Of a stretch of DNA of 64,000 nt, positions 26,106 through 34,208 are shown piece after piece. The notes beneath the pieces were generated by a model. It did not search any database. It was not told the DNA's origin and saw nothing but the letters and a program-made list of their open reading frames with translations. The stretch is from CAUUCX01 sp041844835 (GTDB taxonomy: Bacteria > Bacillota > Clostridia > Peptostreptococcales > Anaerovoracaceae). How positions within the stretch are numbered: position 1 is the first letter of the stretch; each line of letters begins with the position of its first letter. The translations under genes were made by a program, and so were the position numbers. The stretch spans positions 22,199 through 86,198 of the forward strand of contig JBGZBU010000003.1 of assembly GCA_041844835.1 (NCBI GenBank), written 5' to 3'.

Positions 26106-26219
26106 TTAACCCTGTCTTTGTTTATGTTTAGGATTATCACAGATAACCATAACTCTGCCTCTTCTTTTAATCACTTTGCACTTCTCGCAAATAGGCTTAA
26201 CAGATGCTTTAACCTTCAT
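26106..26219 (-). CDS. rpmJ: 50S ribosomal protein L36
   Basis: A 37-residue zinc-ribbon protein read directly from the sequence: MKVKASVKPICEKCKVIKRR, then GRVMVICDNPKHKQRQG. The ligands CxxC, C and H (CEKC, CDNPKH) are all present, so it is the zinc-binding form. It lies 11 bases after infA. Confidence 0.96.
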   Translation of the reverse strand: MKVKASVKPICEKCKVIKRRGRVMVICDNPKHKQRQG

Positions 26220-26230
26220 TTCTATACCTC

Positions 26231-26449
26231 CTATTTATCTCTCCATGTGATACGACCTCTGGACAAATCATAAGGCGAAAGCTCTACTTTCACCCTATCG
26301 CCTGGGAGAATGCGTATAAAATTCATCCTTATTTTTCCTGAAATATGCGCTAACACCTCATACCCGTTCTCCAGTTTCACCAGAAACATCGCATTAGGCT
26401 GGGCATCTACCACGGTGCCAAAGACCTCTATGACGTCCTTTTTAGCCAT
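26231..26449 (-). CDS. infA: Translation initiation factor IF-1
   Basis: 72 residues, an S1/OB-fold protein that occupies the A site during initiation. MAKKDVIEVFGTVVDAQPNAMF and VLAHISGKIRMNFIRILPGD are typical; LSPYDLSRGRITWR closes the fold. The start is at 26449 with AGAGGTG upstream; an earlier in-frame start at 26473 is unlikely. The usual KOW-domain gene between map and infA in Bacillus is absent. Confidence 0.97.
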   Translation of the reverse strand: MAKKDVIEVFGTVVDAQPNAMFLVKLENGYEVLAHISGKIRMNFIRILPGDRVKVELSPYDLSRGRITWRDK

Positions 26450-26488
26450 TATTACACCTCTCTTAATAAACAATCTCCCTATTATACC

Positions 26489-27241
26489 TTAATTCTCGAT
26501 CGTAATCAACTCCGGCTCGCCATCATGTATGATAACGGTATTTTCATAATGAGCCGCAGGTTTGCGATCAAGGGTTACGACAGTCCAATCGTCCAATAAC
26601 GTCTCGACCTCATACGTGCCCAGAGTAATCATCGGTTCTATCGCAAATGTCATCCCGGGAAGTATCCTATGCCCTCTGCCCGCCTTACCGTAGTTAGGTA
26701 TCTGCGGATCCTCGTGCATATTTGCCCCGACTCCGTGTCCGACCAATTCCCTGACAACACCGTACCCCTCGGCCTCGACAGCAGTCTGTACCGCATGAGA
26801 AATATCTGAAATCCTGTATCCCGGGCGGCAAAACTCAAGCCCTGCGAAAAAACCGGATCTTGCGGTATCAATCAAATGCTGCAAATCACTGCTTATAGTG
26901 CCTACCGCATATGTCCTTGCCGCGTCGCTTACATACCCTTTGTATGTAGTCCCCACATCGACACTTACTATATCTCCCTCGCTTAGAATTCTATCCTTCG
27001 CCGGTATCCCGTGCACCACTTCCTCGTTTACGGAAACGCAGGAGGCGGCGGGATAACCGTGATAGCCCTTAAAAGTGGGAATCATTTTGTATCTCAATAT
27101 GGTTGATTCGACAAAATCATTTACATCCCATGTACTCATGCCCGGCTTTATGAATCCGGCAAGTTCCGACAAAATGTATCCTGTAACTTTGCCCGATTCT
27201 CTCATAAATCCGAGTTCCTCTGATGATTTTTGTATTATCAT
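26489..27241 (-). CDS. map: Methionine aminopeptidase type I
   Basis: A 250-residue two-metal enzyme that removes the initiator Met. Metal ligands appear in order: VDVGTTYKGYVSDAART (two Asp), GHGVGANMHEDPQIPNYG (His), FAIEPMITLG (Glu) and the last Glu in HYENTVIIHDGEPELIT. HGIPAKDRILSEGD carries the active-site His. Its ATG shares one base with the adk stop (TAATG), so the two are translationally coupled. Confidence 0.97.
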   Translation of the reverse strand: MIIQKSSEELGFMRESGKVTGYILSELAGFIKPGMSTWDVNDFVESTILRYKMIPTFKGYHGYPAASCVSVNEEVVHGIPAKDRILSEGDIVSVDVGTTYKGYVSDAARTYAVGTISSDLQHLIDTARSGFFAGLEFCRPGYRISDISHAVQTAVEAEGYGVVRELVGHGVGANMHEDPQIPNYGKAGRGHRILPGMTFAIEPMITLGTYEVETLLDDWTVVTLDRKPAAHYENTVIIHDGEPELITIEN

Positions 27242-27888
27242 TACCGTCCATCCAAAATCCTGGTCACATCGTTTAATACTTTACTGCTGTCTCCGGACCC
27301 GTCAATATCACGAATGAGACCTTTTTCTCTATAAAAATCAATCAAGGGAGCGGTTAGCTTATGATACGCGACCATTCTGTTGATGATAGCTTCTTCCGTA
27401 TCGTCGGGGCGAGTATATATCTCCCCTTTGCACACATCACAAACGCCTTCCTCTGCGGGCGGTTTATTGATCGTGTGAAATGTCGCTCCGCATACGCGGC
27501 ACACTCTTCTGCCCGTAAGCCTTGCAAGCAGCACAGACTCATCAACATTCAGATTTATCACATGATCAAGTTTCATACCCTTGGACTCAAGCACGGCATC
27601 GAGCTGCTCGGCTTGTGACAGAGTCCTCGGAAACCCGTCAAGAAGAAATCCGTCTTTGCAATCATCCTCGGAAATTCTCGATACAACGATATCAACAACC
27701 AGCTGGTCGGGAACGAGATCGCCGTTATCCATATACGTCTTTGCCTGCATCCCAAGTTCCGTCTGTTCTTTGATATTTTTTCTGAGAATGTCTCCTGTTG
27801 ATATGTGAGGCATTTTATATTTTTTGATCAGTTGCTCTGCCTGAGTCCCTTTTCCCGCACCCGGGGCACCCAACAATATCAATCTCAT
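27241..27888 (-). CDS. adk: Adenylate kinase (zinc-lid type)
   Basis: A 215-residue enzyme interconverting ATP + AMP and 2 ADP. P-loop GAPGAGKGTQAEQL (residues 7-20), AMP-site FLLDGFPRTLSQAEQLD, and a long LID with four cysteines, CRVCGATFH and CDVCKG, which would bind zinc as in Gram-positive enzymes. GGAGG lies 6 bases before the ATG at 27888. Standard place between secY and map. Confidence 0.97.
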   Translation of the reverse strand: MRLILLGAPGAGKGTQAEQLIKKYKMPHISTGDILRKNIKEQTELGMQAKTYMDNGDLVPDQLVVDIVVSRISEDDCKDGFLLDGFPRTLSQAEQLDAVLESKGMKLDHVINLNVDESVLLARLTGRRVCRVCGATFHTINKPPAEEGVCDVCKGEIYTRPDDTEEAIINRMVAYHKLTAPLIDFYREKGLIRDIDGSGDSSKVLNDVTRILDGR

Positions 27889-27917
27889 CACTACCTCCAA
27901 TTGTTGAGGGAATCCCT

Positions 27918-29198
27918 TTATTTAAGGAATCCCTCATAATTTCTCATAACCATTTGATTTTCAAGCTGTTTCATGGTATCAAGACCTACGCCTACCGCAA
28001 TCAGCAGCGAAGTGCCGCCGAAATGAACATTCAAACCGGTAAAATGCGTAACAAGCGTAGGTATGGTGGCAATTACCGCCAAAAATACCGCGCCCACGAA
28101 AGTAACCCTGGTCATAACTTTCGTGAGATACTCGGTCGTATATTTGCCCGGTCTTATACCTGGGATAAATCCTCCGTTTGCTCTCATGTTATCCGAAACT
28201 TCAACGGGATTAAATGTAACAGCCGTGTAAAAATATGTGAAGAACATGATGAGCATAATATTCAGCAGCGCATAGATCCACGCTCCCGGAGAGCCGTACG
28301 GCGACATCCACTTGTTCACGAAAAGCGAAAATCCTGAATTCGGGGAGAACATGGTGAGCGTAAGAGGAAAATGCAGTAACGATATTGCAAAAATTACCGG
28401 AATAACGCCCGCCTGGTTCACCTTGATCGGAATGTGTGTGGACTGACCTCCATACATTTTTCTGCCGACAACGCGTTTTGCGTACTGCACCGGAATCCTC
28501 CGCTGTCCCTGCTGGATCTGAATTATCCCGATAATAACAACTACGGCGAAAAGCACGAACAATATAATGGTCATTGAAGATATTGTTCCCTCTTTGTATT
28601 TAAGCAAAGTTTCTCTTATTCCGTACGGCAGTCTTGCAATTATACCGCCGAAGATTATAAGAGAGATGCCGTTTCCAAGTCCGTACTGATTAATCTGCTC
28701 TCCAAGCCACATGAGGAATGCCGTACCTGCCGACAGAACCAATATGACTACCGTCACCGAGAAAAAGTCGGTACTTACAAGCGCCTTCTTAAACAAGCCC
28801 AAAGCAAGACCGATGGCCTGTATAAACGCCAAAACCACTGTCAGATAACGCGTATATTGTGCGATTTTTTTTCTGCCTTCCATTCCTTCCTTTGCAAGCC
28901 TTTCAATGGCCGGGATAGAAATGGTGAGTAACTGAAATATTATGGAAGCGGTTATATATGGGGTTATGCTGAGTGCAAAAATGGTCATATTGCTGAATGC
29001 TCCGCCTGAAAACATATCAAACAATGAAAACAAGCTGTTATCACCCTGAAACATGTTTGCCAGTATCTCTCTGTTTATTCCCGGAATCGGAATGTTTGAA
29101 CCGATTCTGAAAACAAGCAGCATCAACAATGTAAAAACCATCTTCCGTCTAATGTCCGGAACTTTCCAAGCTTTCCCCAATGTCTTGAATCCGCTCAT
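27918..29198 (-). CDS. secY: Preprotein translocase subunit SecY
   Basis: 426 residues with about ten transmembrane helices forming the protein-conducting channel. GSNIPIPGINREIL and FSLFDMFSGGAFSNMTIFALSI near the N-terminus are the SecY signatures; YAKRVVGRKMYGGQSTHIPIK is the cytosolic loop that touches SecA and the ribosome. The ATG directly follows the rplO stop. Confidence 0.97.
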   Translation of the reverse strand: MSGFKTLGKAWKVPDIRRKMVFTLLMLLVFRIGSNIPIPGINREILANMFQGDNSLFSLFDMFSGGAFSNMTIFALSITPYITASIIFQLLTISIPAIERLAKEGMEGRKKIAQYTRYLTVVLAFIQAIGLALGLFKKALVSTDFFSVTVVILVLSAGTAFLMWLGEQINQYGLGNGISLIIFGGIIARLPYGIRETLLKYKEGTISSMTIILFVLFAVVVIIGIIQIQQGQRRIPVQYAKRVVGRKMYGGQSTHIPIKVNQAGVIPVIFAISLLHFPLTLTMFSPNSGFSLFVNKWMSPYGSPGAWIYALLNIMLIMFFTYFYTAVTFNPVEVSDNMRANGGFIPGIRPGKYTTEYLTKVMTRVTFVGAVFLAVIATIPTLVTHFTGLNVHFGGTSLLIAVGVGLDTMKQLENQMVMRNYEGFLK

Positions 29199-29639
29199 TT
29201 ACATCACCTCAGCCTTTCCTCCTAGCGATGCGATTTTTTCAGCTGCCGTTTTGCTGAATTTGTGCGCTTTAACCGTGAGTTTTTTCTCAAGCTCGCCGCC
29301 GCCAAGCACTTTAACACCGCAATTAATTTTGCTGATAACGCCGCTTTCCAACAGGAGTTCAGGCGTAACCACCGCATCATCATCAAAGCGGTTGAGATCT
29401 GCAAGGTTTATTACAGAATATTCTTTTCTCCAAATGTTGTTGAATCCACGCTTGGGAATTCTTCTGTAAAGAGGCATCTGACCTCCCTCAAACCCGAGCC
29501 TTACTCCGCCGCCGGATCTGGAATTCTGTCCTTTCATACCGCGACCCGCGGTTTTGCCGAGTCCGGTTCCGTGTCCGCGACCCTTGCGCTTGGCCTCCCT
29601 TGTAGCGCCACAAGGGGCTTTCATTTCATTAAGCTTCAT
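29199..29639 (-). CDS. rplO: 50S ribosomal protein L15
   Basis: 146 residues. GRGHGTGLGKTAGRGMKGQNS with RSGGGVRLGFEGGQMPLYRR is the typical Gly/Arg-rich extension, and the C-terminal globular part ends KIASLGGKAEV. Directly abuts secY. Confidence 0.97.
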   Translation of the reverse strand: MKLNEMKAPCGATREAKRKGRGHGTGLGKTAGRGMKGQNSRSGGGVRLGFEGGQMPLYRRIPKRGFNNIWRKEYSVINLADLNRFDDDAVVTPELLLESGVISKINCGVKVLGGGELEKKLTVKAHKFSKTAAEKIASLGGKAEVM

Positions 29640-29658
29640 ATCTGCTGCACCCCCTATC

Positions 29659-29841
29659 TTATATCTCTTCTACAGATAAAAGATGCGGAACCTTTGCTAT
29701 AGCTCCTCTAGTCTGCGGAATGTCCTGTAATTCCACCGACTGATGCATCTTTCTCAAGCCCAGTGCTTCTACTACCTTAACTTGCTTCTCGGAAGCACCT
29801 ATCAGGCTTTTTGTCAATGTAATTTTAATCATCTTTGCCAT
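29659..29841 (-). CDS. rpmD: 50S ribosomal protein L30
   Basis: 60 residues, normal length. KITLTKSLIGASEKQVKVVEA, then LGLRKMHQSVELQDIPQTRG, are diagnostic of bacterial L30. Between rpsE and rplO as in most bacteria. Confidence 0.96.
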   Translation of the reverse strand: MAKMIKITLTKSLIGASEKQVKVVEALGLRKMHQSVELQDIPQTRGAIAKVPHLLSVEEI

Positions 29842-29851
29842 AACGCGCCTC

Positions 29852-30358
29852 CTAACCGATTATCTCGCTCGGGCTTTTGCCTCTTAGTTTTGCGACGTCT
29901 TCTATAGTCTTCAAACTTCCGAGGGCTTCCAAGGTTGCATATGCCATATTACCCGCATTACTTGATCCTATGGATTTTGCCCTTACATCCTTAATACCTG
30001 CGGACTCAAGCACCACGCGCACGGATGAACCCGCAATTACGCCGGTACCTTCCGCGGCGGGGATCAAAAGAACCTTGCCCGCACCGAAAATCCCCATATT
30101 TCTGTGAGGTATCGTAGTTCCCACTCGAGGAACAAATATCAAACTTTTTTTTGCACTCTCAATAGCTTTTCTTACAGCTTCAGGAATTTCCTGAGCCTTA
30201 CCGAGACCTACGCCCACATGTCCCTCTCCGTCACCTATAACTACAGTAACACTGAATCTGATGTTTCTGCCGCCTTTAACGGTTTTTGCAACACGCCTGA
30301 TATTAACTATGGTCTCTTTCAAGTCTAATTTGGATGCATCAACTCTACTTTGTAGCAT
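29852..30358 (-). CDS. rpsE: 30S ribosomal protein S5
   Basis: 168 residues. The dsRNA-binding half has ETIVNIRRVAKTVKGGRNIRF and VGVGLGKAQEIPEAVRKA; the second half has GVIAGSSVRVVLESAGIKDV and KSIGSSNAGNMAYATLEAL. It sits at the mRNA entry and affects fidelity. AGGAGGAA precedes the ATG. Confidence 0.98.
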   Translation of the reverse strand: MLQSRVDASKLDLKETIVNIRRVAKTVKGGRNIRFSVTVVIGDGEGHVGVGLGKAQEIPEAVRKAIESAKKSLIFVPRVGTTIPHRNMGIFGAGKVLLIPAAEGTGVIAGSSVRVVLESAGIKDVRAKSIGSSNAGNMAYATLEALGSLKTIEDVAKLRGKSPSEIIG

Positions 30359-30373
30359 TCCTGTTTCCTCCTG

Positions 30374-30739
30374 TTAGAACTTCAACCCGGCCTCTCTTGC
30401 GCCGTCAGCCAACTCTTTTATTCTTCCGTGATACAAAGATCCTCCTCTGTCAAAAGCCACCGCAGTTATGCCTTTAGATACCGCGATCTTTGCTATAGCC
30501 TCGCCAACAGCTTTTGCAGCCTCTTTATTGCCGCCGTTTGACAGTTTTGATTTCAGATCTTTATCCATGCTGGAAGCTGCAGCAAGCGTAATGCCGTTAA
30601 CATCGTCAATAATCTGAACGGAAATATTCTTATTGCTTTTGAAAACGCACATTCTCGGTCTCTCAGGAGTTCCATAGAGGTTTTTCCTTACGCGGGCATG
30701 TCTTGCAACACGCCTATCATTTCTACTACTGAATGACAT
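30374..30739 (-). CDS. rplR: 50S ribosomal protein L18
   Basis: 121 residues. ARHARVRKNLYGTPERPRMCV and AFDRGGSLYHGRIKELADGAR are the L18 signatures; it binds 5S rRNA together with L5. The ATG at 30739 is preferred over a TTG at 30748 because AGGAG lies about ten bases upstream of it. Confidence 0.97.
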   Translation of the reverse strand: MSFSSRNDRRVARHARVRKNLYGTPERPRMCVFKSNKNISVQIIDDVNGITLAAASSMDKDLKSKLSNGGNKEAAKAVGEAIAKIAVSKGITAVAFDRGGSLYHGRIKELADGAREAGLKF

Positions 30740-30760
30740 AATTAGCAAACTCCTTTCCTA

Positions 30761-31306
30761 TTATTTTGCCGTTGCTCCGGCTTTACCTTCCTTCTTACGC
30801 ACAACTTCATCAGCATAACGCACACCCTCGCCGTGATATGCACCCGGTTTTTTCCAATCCCTGATGTTTGCGGCATGGTTGCCAACCAATGCTTTGTCGA
30901 TACCTTTCACAACGATCTCCGTTGCAGCCGGAACCTCTGTCGTAATCCCCTCGGGATCCGTAATAGTTACAGGATGAGAAAAACCTATATTCATAACCAA
31001 ATCTTTGCCCTTTTTCTCCGCCTTATAACCTACTCCCACAATAAGAAGTTTTTTCTCATATCCGTCAGTCACACCGACTACCATATTATTTATAAGCGTT
31101 CTCGCCAAACCATGCTGTGATCTGTCTTCTCTATCATCCGAGCTGCGCGTGACATTGATCACACCGTCAGCCACTTCAACCGAAATGAGCGGGCTGATCT
31201 GCTCGGAGAGTTCACCCTTAGGTCCCTTGACCGTAACGCGGTTTTCCGCTATTTTAACCTCTACGCCGGCAGGGAGCTGAATCGGTCTTCTTCCTATTCT
31301 TGACAT
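30761..31306 (-). CDS. rplF: 50S ribosomal protein L6
   Basis: 181 residues. MSRIGRRPIQLPAGV begins the first domain; INNMVVGVTDGYEKKLLIVG and AANIRDWKKPGAYHGEGVRY are typical. A short Lys/Ala-rich tail (KKEGKAGATAK) extends a little past the usual end. Near the factor-binding site of the large subunit. Confidence 0.97.
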   Translation of the reverse strand: MSRIGRRPIQLPAGVEVKIAENRVTVKGPKGELSEQISPLISVEVADGVINVTRSSDDREDRSQHGLARTLINNMVVGVTDGYEKKLLIVGVGYKAEKKGKDLVMNIGFSHPVTITDPEGITTEVPAATEIVVKGIDKALVGNHAANIRDWKKPGAYHGEGVRYADEVVRKKEGKAGATAK

Positions 31307-31318
31307 ATTCTTTACCTC

Positions 31319-31717
31319 CTACCAAACGTAACAAATAACTTCGCCGCCGATACCGAGTTTTCTCGCTTCTTTATCGCTGATTATTCCCTTTGATGTAGAA
31401 ATAACCGCAATTCCCAGGCCTCCCAAAACCTTAGGAACCTGATCGGCTTTTGCATATACCTTGAGTCCCGGTTTTGAGATTTTTTTAATACTGCTGATTA
31501 CTCTTTCCTTTGACGGACCGTATTTCATCTCTACTCTGATAACATTTTGTTTATCATCCTCAATCACGTTAAAACCTTTGATGTATCCTTCATCCTGTAA
31601 AATCTGAAGAATCGCGATTTTCATCTTTGAGGAAGGAATCTCCACAGTCGGATGGCCAACTGTATTTGCATTCCTTATTCTTGTTAGCATATCCGCTATC
31701 GGATCTGTCATAGTCAT
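31319..31717 (-). CDS. rpsH: 30S ribosomal protein S8
   Basis: 132 residues. TDPIADMLTRIRNANTVGHPT at the N-terminus and VISTSKGIISDKEARKLGIGGEVICYVW (quoted key ends: STSKGIIS, GGEVICYVW) at the C-terminus. It binds the 16S central domain; in E. coli it represses the spc operon. Confidence 0.98.
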   Translation of the reverse strand: MTMTDPIADMLTRIRNANTVGHPTVEIPSSKMKIAILQILQDEGYIKGFNVIEDDKQNVIRVEMKYGPSKERVISSIKKISKPGLKVYAKADQVPKVLGGLGIAVISTSKGIISDKEARKLGIGGEVICYVW

Positions 31718-31782
31718 TGCTGCAATTTCTCCTTTCTTCGCGCGGTTCCCGTTTTATAAAGGGCCTGCGCAATGTATTGCGA

Positions 31783-31968
31783 TTACCAGCTTGCTTTCTT
31801 CACGCCGGGTATTTCACCTTTGTACGCAAGTTCTCTAAAGCATATACGACAAATACCATACTTTTTAAGTACCGAATGCGGTCTTCCGCACAACTTGCAT
31901 CTCGTATAGGCTCTAGTGGCATATTTAGGTTTTCTCTGCTGTTTTACTTTCAGCGATGTCTTTGCCAT
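31783..31968 (-). CDS. rpsN: 30S ribosomal protein S14, zinc type
   Basis: 61 residues, the short zinc-binding S14 found in Gram-positive bacteria. The four cysteines are in CKLCGRPHSVLKKYGICRIC; AKTSLKVKQQRKPKYATRAY precedes. Located between rplE and rpsH. Confidence 0.97.
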   Translation of the reverse strand: MAKTSLKVKQQRKPKYATRAYTRCKLCGRPHSVLKKYGICRICFRELAYKGEIPGVKKASW

Positions 31969-31977
31969 AGCACCCTC

Positions 31978-32520
31978 CTACTTCTCAAACGGCATACCCA
32001 GCAGCTGGAGTAATGCAGTTGCCTCTTCGTCAGTTTTAGCCGTTGTCGTGAATACAATATCCATTCCTTTTATAGTGTCGACATTGTCGTAATTGATCTC
32101 AGGGAACACGAGCTGCTCTTTGATACCCATGGAATAATTCCCGCGGCCGTCAAATGAATTTTTTCCGACTCCCTTGAAATCTCTCACTCTAGGAAGAGCG
32201 ACATTAACGAGTTTATCCATAAATATATACATGTTGTCGCCTCTGAGCGTAACTTTCGCTCCGACAGGCATTCCCTGTCTGACCTTGAAGTTTGCAATAG
32301 ACTTCTTGGCTCTTGTCACTACAGGTTTCTGTCCCGAGATAAGAGCAAGCTCATCAACCGCGGATTCCATGATTTTCGCATTGTCTTTTGCACCGCCCAG
32401 TCCCATATTGATAGTAATTTTCTGGAGCTTAGGTACTTGCATAGGATTGCTGTATTGGAATTTCTCCATTAGAGCCTGAAAAACTTCCGATTTGTATTTT
32501 TCACTTAATCTTGTAGCCAA
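31978..32520 (-). CDS. rplE: 50S ribosomal protein L5
   Basis: 180 residues. NPMQVPKLQKITINMGLGGA, FDGRGNYSMGIKEQLVFPEI and GMDIVFTTTAKTDEEATALL are the L5 hallmarks. It binds 5S rRNA and contacts P-site tRNA and S13. AAGGAGG precedes the ATG. Confidence 0.98.
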   Translation of the reverse strand: MATRLSEKYKSEVFQALMEKFQYSNPMQVPKLQKITINMGLGGAKDNAKIMESAVDELALISGQKPVVTRAKKSIANFKVRQGMPVGAKVTLRGDNMYIFMDKLVNVALPRVRDFKGVGKNSFDGRGNYSMGIKEQLVFPEINYDNVDTIKGMDIVFTTTAKTDEEATALLQLLGMPFEK

Positions 32521-32537
32521 AATGTCCTCCTCCTTTC

Positions 32538-32843
32538 TTAATCTATTATTTCGCCGGATTTCTTGGAAACCCTGACTTTCTCCGTACCGTCAATCTTTAC
32601 GCCAAGTCTTGTAGGCGCTCCCGCTTTTGAATCGAAATACATAACATTTGATACATGAATCGGGCCTTCCTGATGTTTGATTTCGGCTCTCACGGTTCTC
32701 GTCTGACGCTGATGTTTCGTCTGAATATTTACGCCTTCAACGATAACCCTGTTTTCTTTGGGCATAGCTTTAAGAACCTTGCCCTTTTTACCTTTATCCT
32801 TACCCGTGATAACGAGTACGGTATCTCCCTTTTTAATGCGCAT
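32538..32843 (-). CDS. rplX: 50S ribosomal protein L24
   Basis: 101 residues. The KOW motif is DTVLVITGKDKGKKGKVLKA, followed by VEGVNIQTKHQRQT. An assembly initiator near the exit tunnel. The start at 32843 has AGGAGG upstream; an in-frame reading to 32882 would run into rplN. Confidence 0.97.
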   Translation of the reverse strand: MRIKKGDTVLVITGKDKGKKGKVLKAMPKENRVIVEGVNIQTKHQRQTRTVRAEIKHQEGPIHVSNVMYFDSKAGAPTRLGVKIDGTEKVRVSKKSGEIID

Positions 32844-32853
32844 CCTATACCTC

Positions 32854-33222
32854 CTACAGTACTTCCGGTGCGAGAGATACAATTTTCATGAAACCTTTAT
32901 CACGAAGTTCTCTTGCTACTGGTCCGAAGATACGAGTTCCTACCGGAGTCTTATCCTCTTTAACAATAACTACCGCATTTTGATCGAATTTCACATAACT
33001 GCCGTCCGGTCTGCGAGCACCGGATTTACTTCTTACGATCACGCCTTTAACAACGTCGCTCTTTTTCACAACGCCGCCGGGTGTTGCTTCTTTTACCGCG
33101 CAAACAATTATATCTCCGATATTGGCGTATTTCCTTTTCGTGCCGCCAAGTACCTTGATGCATAAAACTTCTTTTGCACCGGAATTGTCAGCAACTCTTA
33201 ATCTGCTTTCAGTCTGAATCAT
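32854..33222 (-). CDS. rplN: 50S ribosomal protein L14
   Basis: 122 residues. MIQTESRLRVADNSGAKEVL and GGTKRKYANIGDIIVCAVKEA are typical, ending LREKGFMKIVSLAPEVL-like (RDKGFMKIVSLAPEVL). It forms part of the inter-subunit bridge. 11 bases before rplX. Confidence 0.98.
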   Translation of the reverse strand: MIQTESRLRVADNSGAKEVLCIKVLGGTKRKYANIGDIIVCAVKEATPGGVVKKSDVVKGVIVRSKSGARRPDGSYVKFDQNAVVIVKEDKTPVGTRIFGPVARELRDKGFMKIVSLAPEVL

Positions 33223-33236
33223 TGTCCGGCACCTCC

Positions 33237-33497
33237 CTACTTAGCTTTCTCTACTACATTCACAAGACGCCACCTCTTATCCTTGGACAGCGGTCTTGTT
33301 TCCATAATTCTAACCTTATCCCCTATACGGCATTCATTGTTCTCATCATGAGCTTTTACTTTCTTAGTTCTCTTGACGGCCTTACCGTAAAGGGAATGCC
33401 TAACAAAGTCTTCTATGCCCACAACTACGGTCTTATCCATTTTGTCGCTTAGAACTGTGCCTACTCTTGTCTTTCTTCTGTTTCTTTCAACTGACAT
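33237..33497 (-). CDS. rpsQ: 30S ribosomal protein S17
   Basis: 86 residues. RRKTRVGTVLSDKMDKTVVV and MDKTVVVGIEDFVRHSLYGK show the OB fold of S17; KVRIMETRPLSKDKRWRLV is the 16S-binding segment. The ATG at 33497 is chosen because AGGAGG is six bases upstream; an ATG two codons earlier touches that site. Confidence 0.97.
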   Translation of the reverse strand: MSVERNRRKTRVGTVLSDKMDKTVVVGIEDFVRHSLYGKAVKRTKKVKAHDENNECRIGDKVRIMETRPLSKDKRWRLVNVVEKAK

Positions 33498-33515
33498 TTG
33501 CATCCTCCTTTCTCG

Positions 33516-33719
33516 TTAGCCTTGAACTTTCTGAAGCTCTTTTTCACGAATGATAGTTTTGACTCTTGCGATATCCTTCTTAACAGCATTCATTTTAAGC
33601 GGATTCTCAAGCTGACCTGTAACGTGCTGAAATCTCAAATTAAACAGTTCATTTTTCATTTTGAGAAGTTCCTCCGCAAGTTCCGCTTCAGTCATTTCTC
33701 TTATTTTATTCAAATCCAT
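33516..33719 (-). CDS. rpmC: 50S ribosomal protein L29
   Basis: 67 residues of alpha-helical L29. MDLNKIREMTEAELAEELLK and LFNLRFQHVTGQLENPLKM are diagnostic. It lies at the exit of the tunnel, where SRP and trigger factor dock. Its ATG overlaps the rplP stop by one base. Confidence 0.97.
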   Translation of the reverse strand: MDLNKIREMTEAELAEELLKMKNELFNLRFQHVTGQLENPLKMNAVKKDIARVKTIIREKELQKVQG

Positions 33720-34153
33720 TATGCTTCACCACCTTTTACAATTTCCTGCCCTTTGGCGATAAATTTGCACTTCAATGGCAGTTTGTGCGATGCAAGTCTT
33801 ATGGCCTCTTTAGCCTGAGCTTCCGTAACGCCGTCAATTTCAAACATAATTCTTCCGGGTTTTACAACTGCTACCCAATATTCAGGAGCACCTTTACCGG
33901 AACCCATACGTACCTCTGCCGGTTTTTTCGTTACAGATTTGTGCGGGAAAATTTTAATATAAACCTTACCGCCTCTTCTGATTGATCTTGTCATTGCGAT
34001 ACGAGCAGCCTCTATCTGATTAGATGTGATCCATGCCGGCTCAAGCGCTACAAGACCATACGATCCATATGTTACCTTATTGCCTCTGGTAGCCACACCT
34101 TTCATTCTTCCTCTGTGAACTCTCCTGCGTTTAACGCGTTTAGGCATTAACAT
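33719..34153 (-). CDS. rplP: 50S ribosomal protein L16
   Basis: 144 residues. MLMPKRVKRRRVHRGRMKG, GLVALEPAWITSNQIEAARI and VAVVKPGRIMFEIDGV are typical of L16, which helps position tRNAs on the large subunit. AAAGGAGG lies upstream. Confidence 0.98.
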   Translation of the reverse strand: MLMPKRVKRRRVHRGRMKGVATRGNKVTYGSYGLVALEPAWITSNQIEAARIAMTRSIRRGGKVYIKIFPHKSVTKKPAEVRMGSGKGAPEYWVAVVKPGRIMFEIDGVTEAQAKEAIRLASHKLPLKCKFIAKGQEIVKGGEA

Positions 34154-34208
34154 CGGCAGTTCCTCCTTTCCGTTTACAGCTTTTATAAAAGCTTTCGCCT
34201 ATAATTCT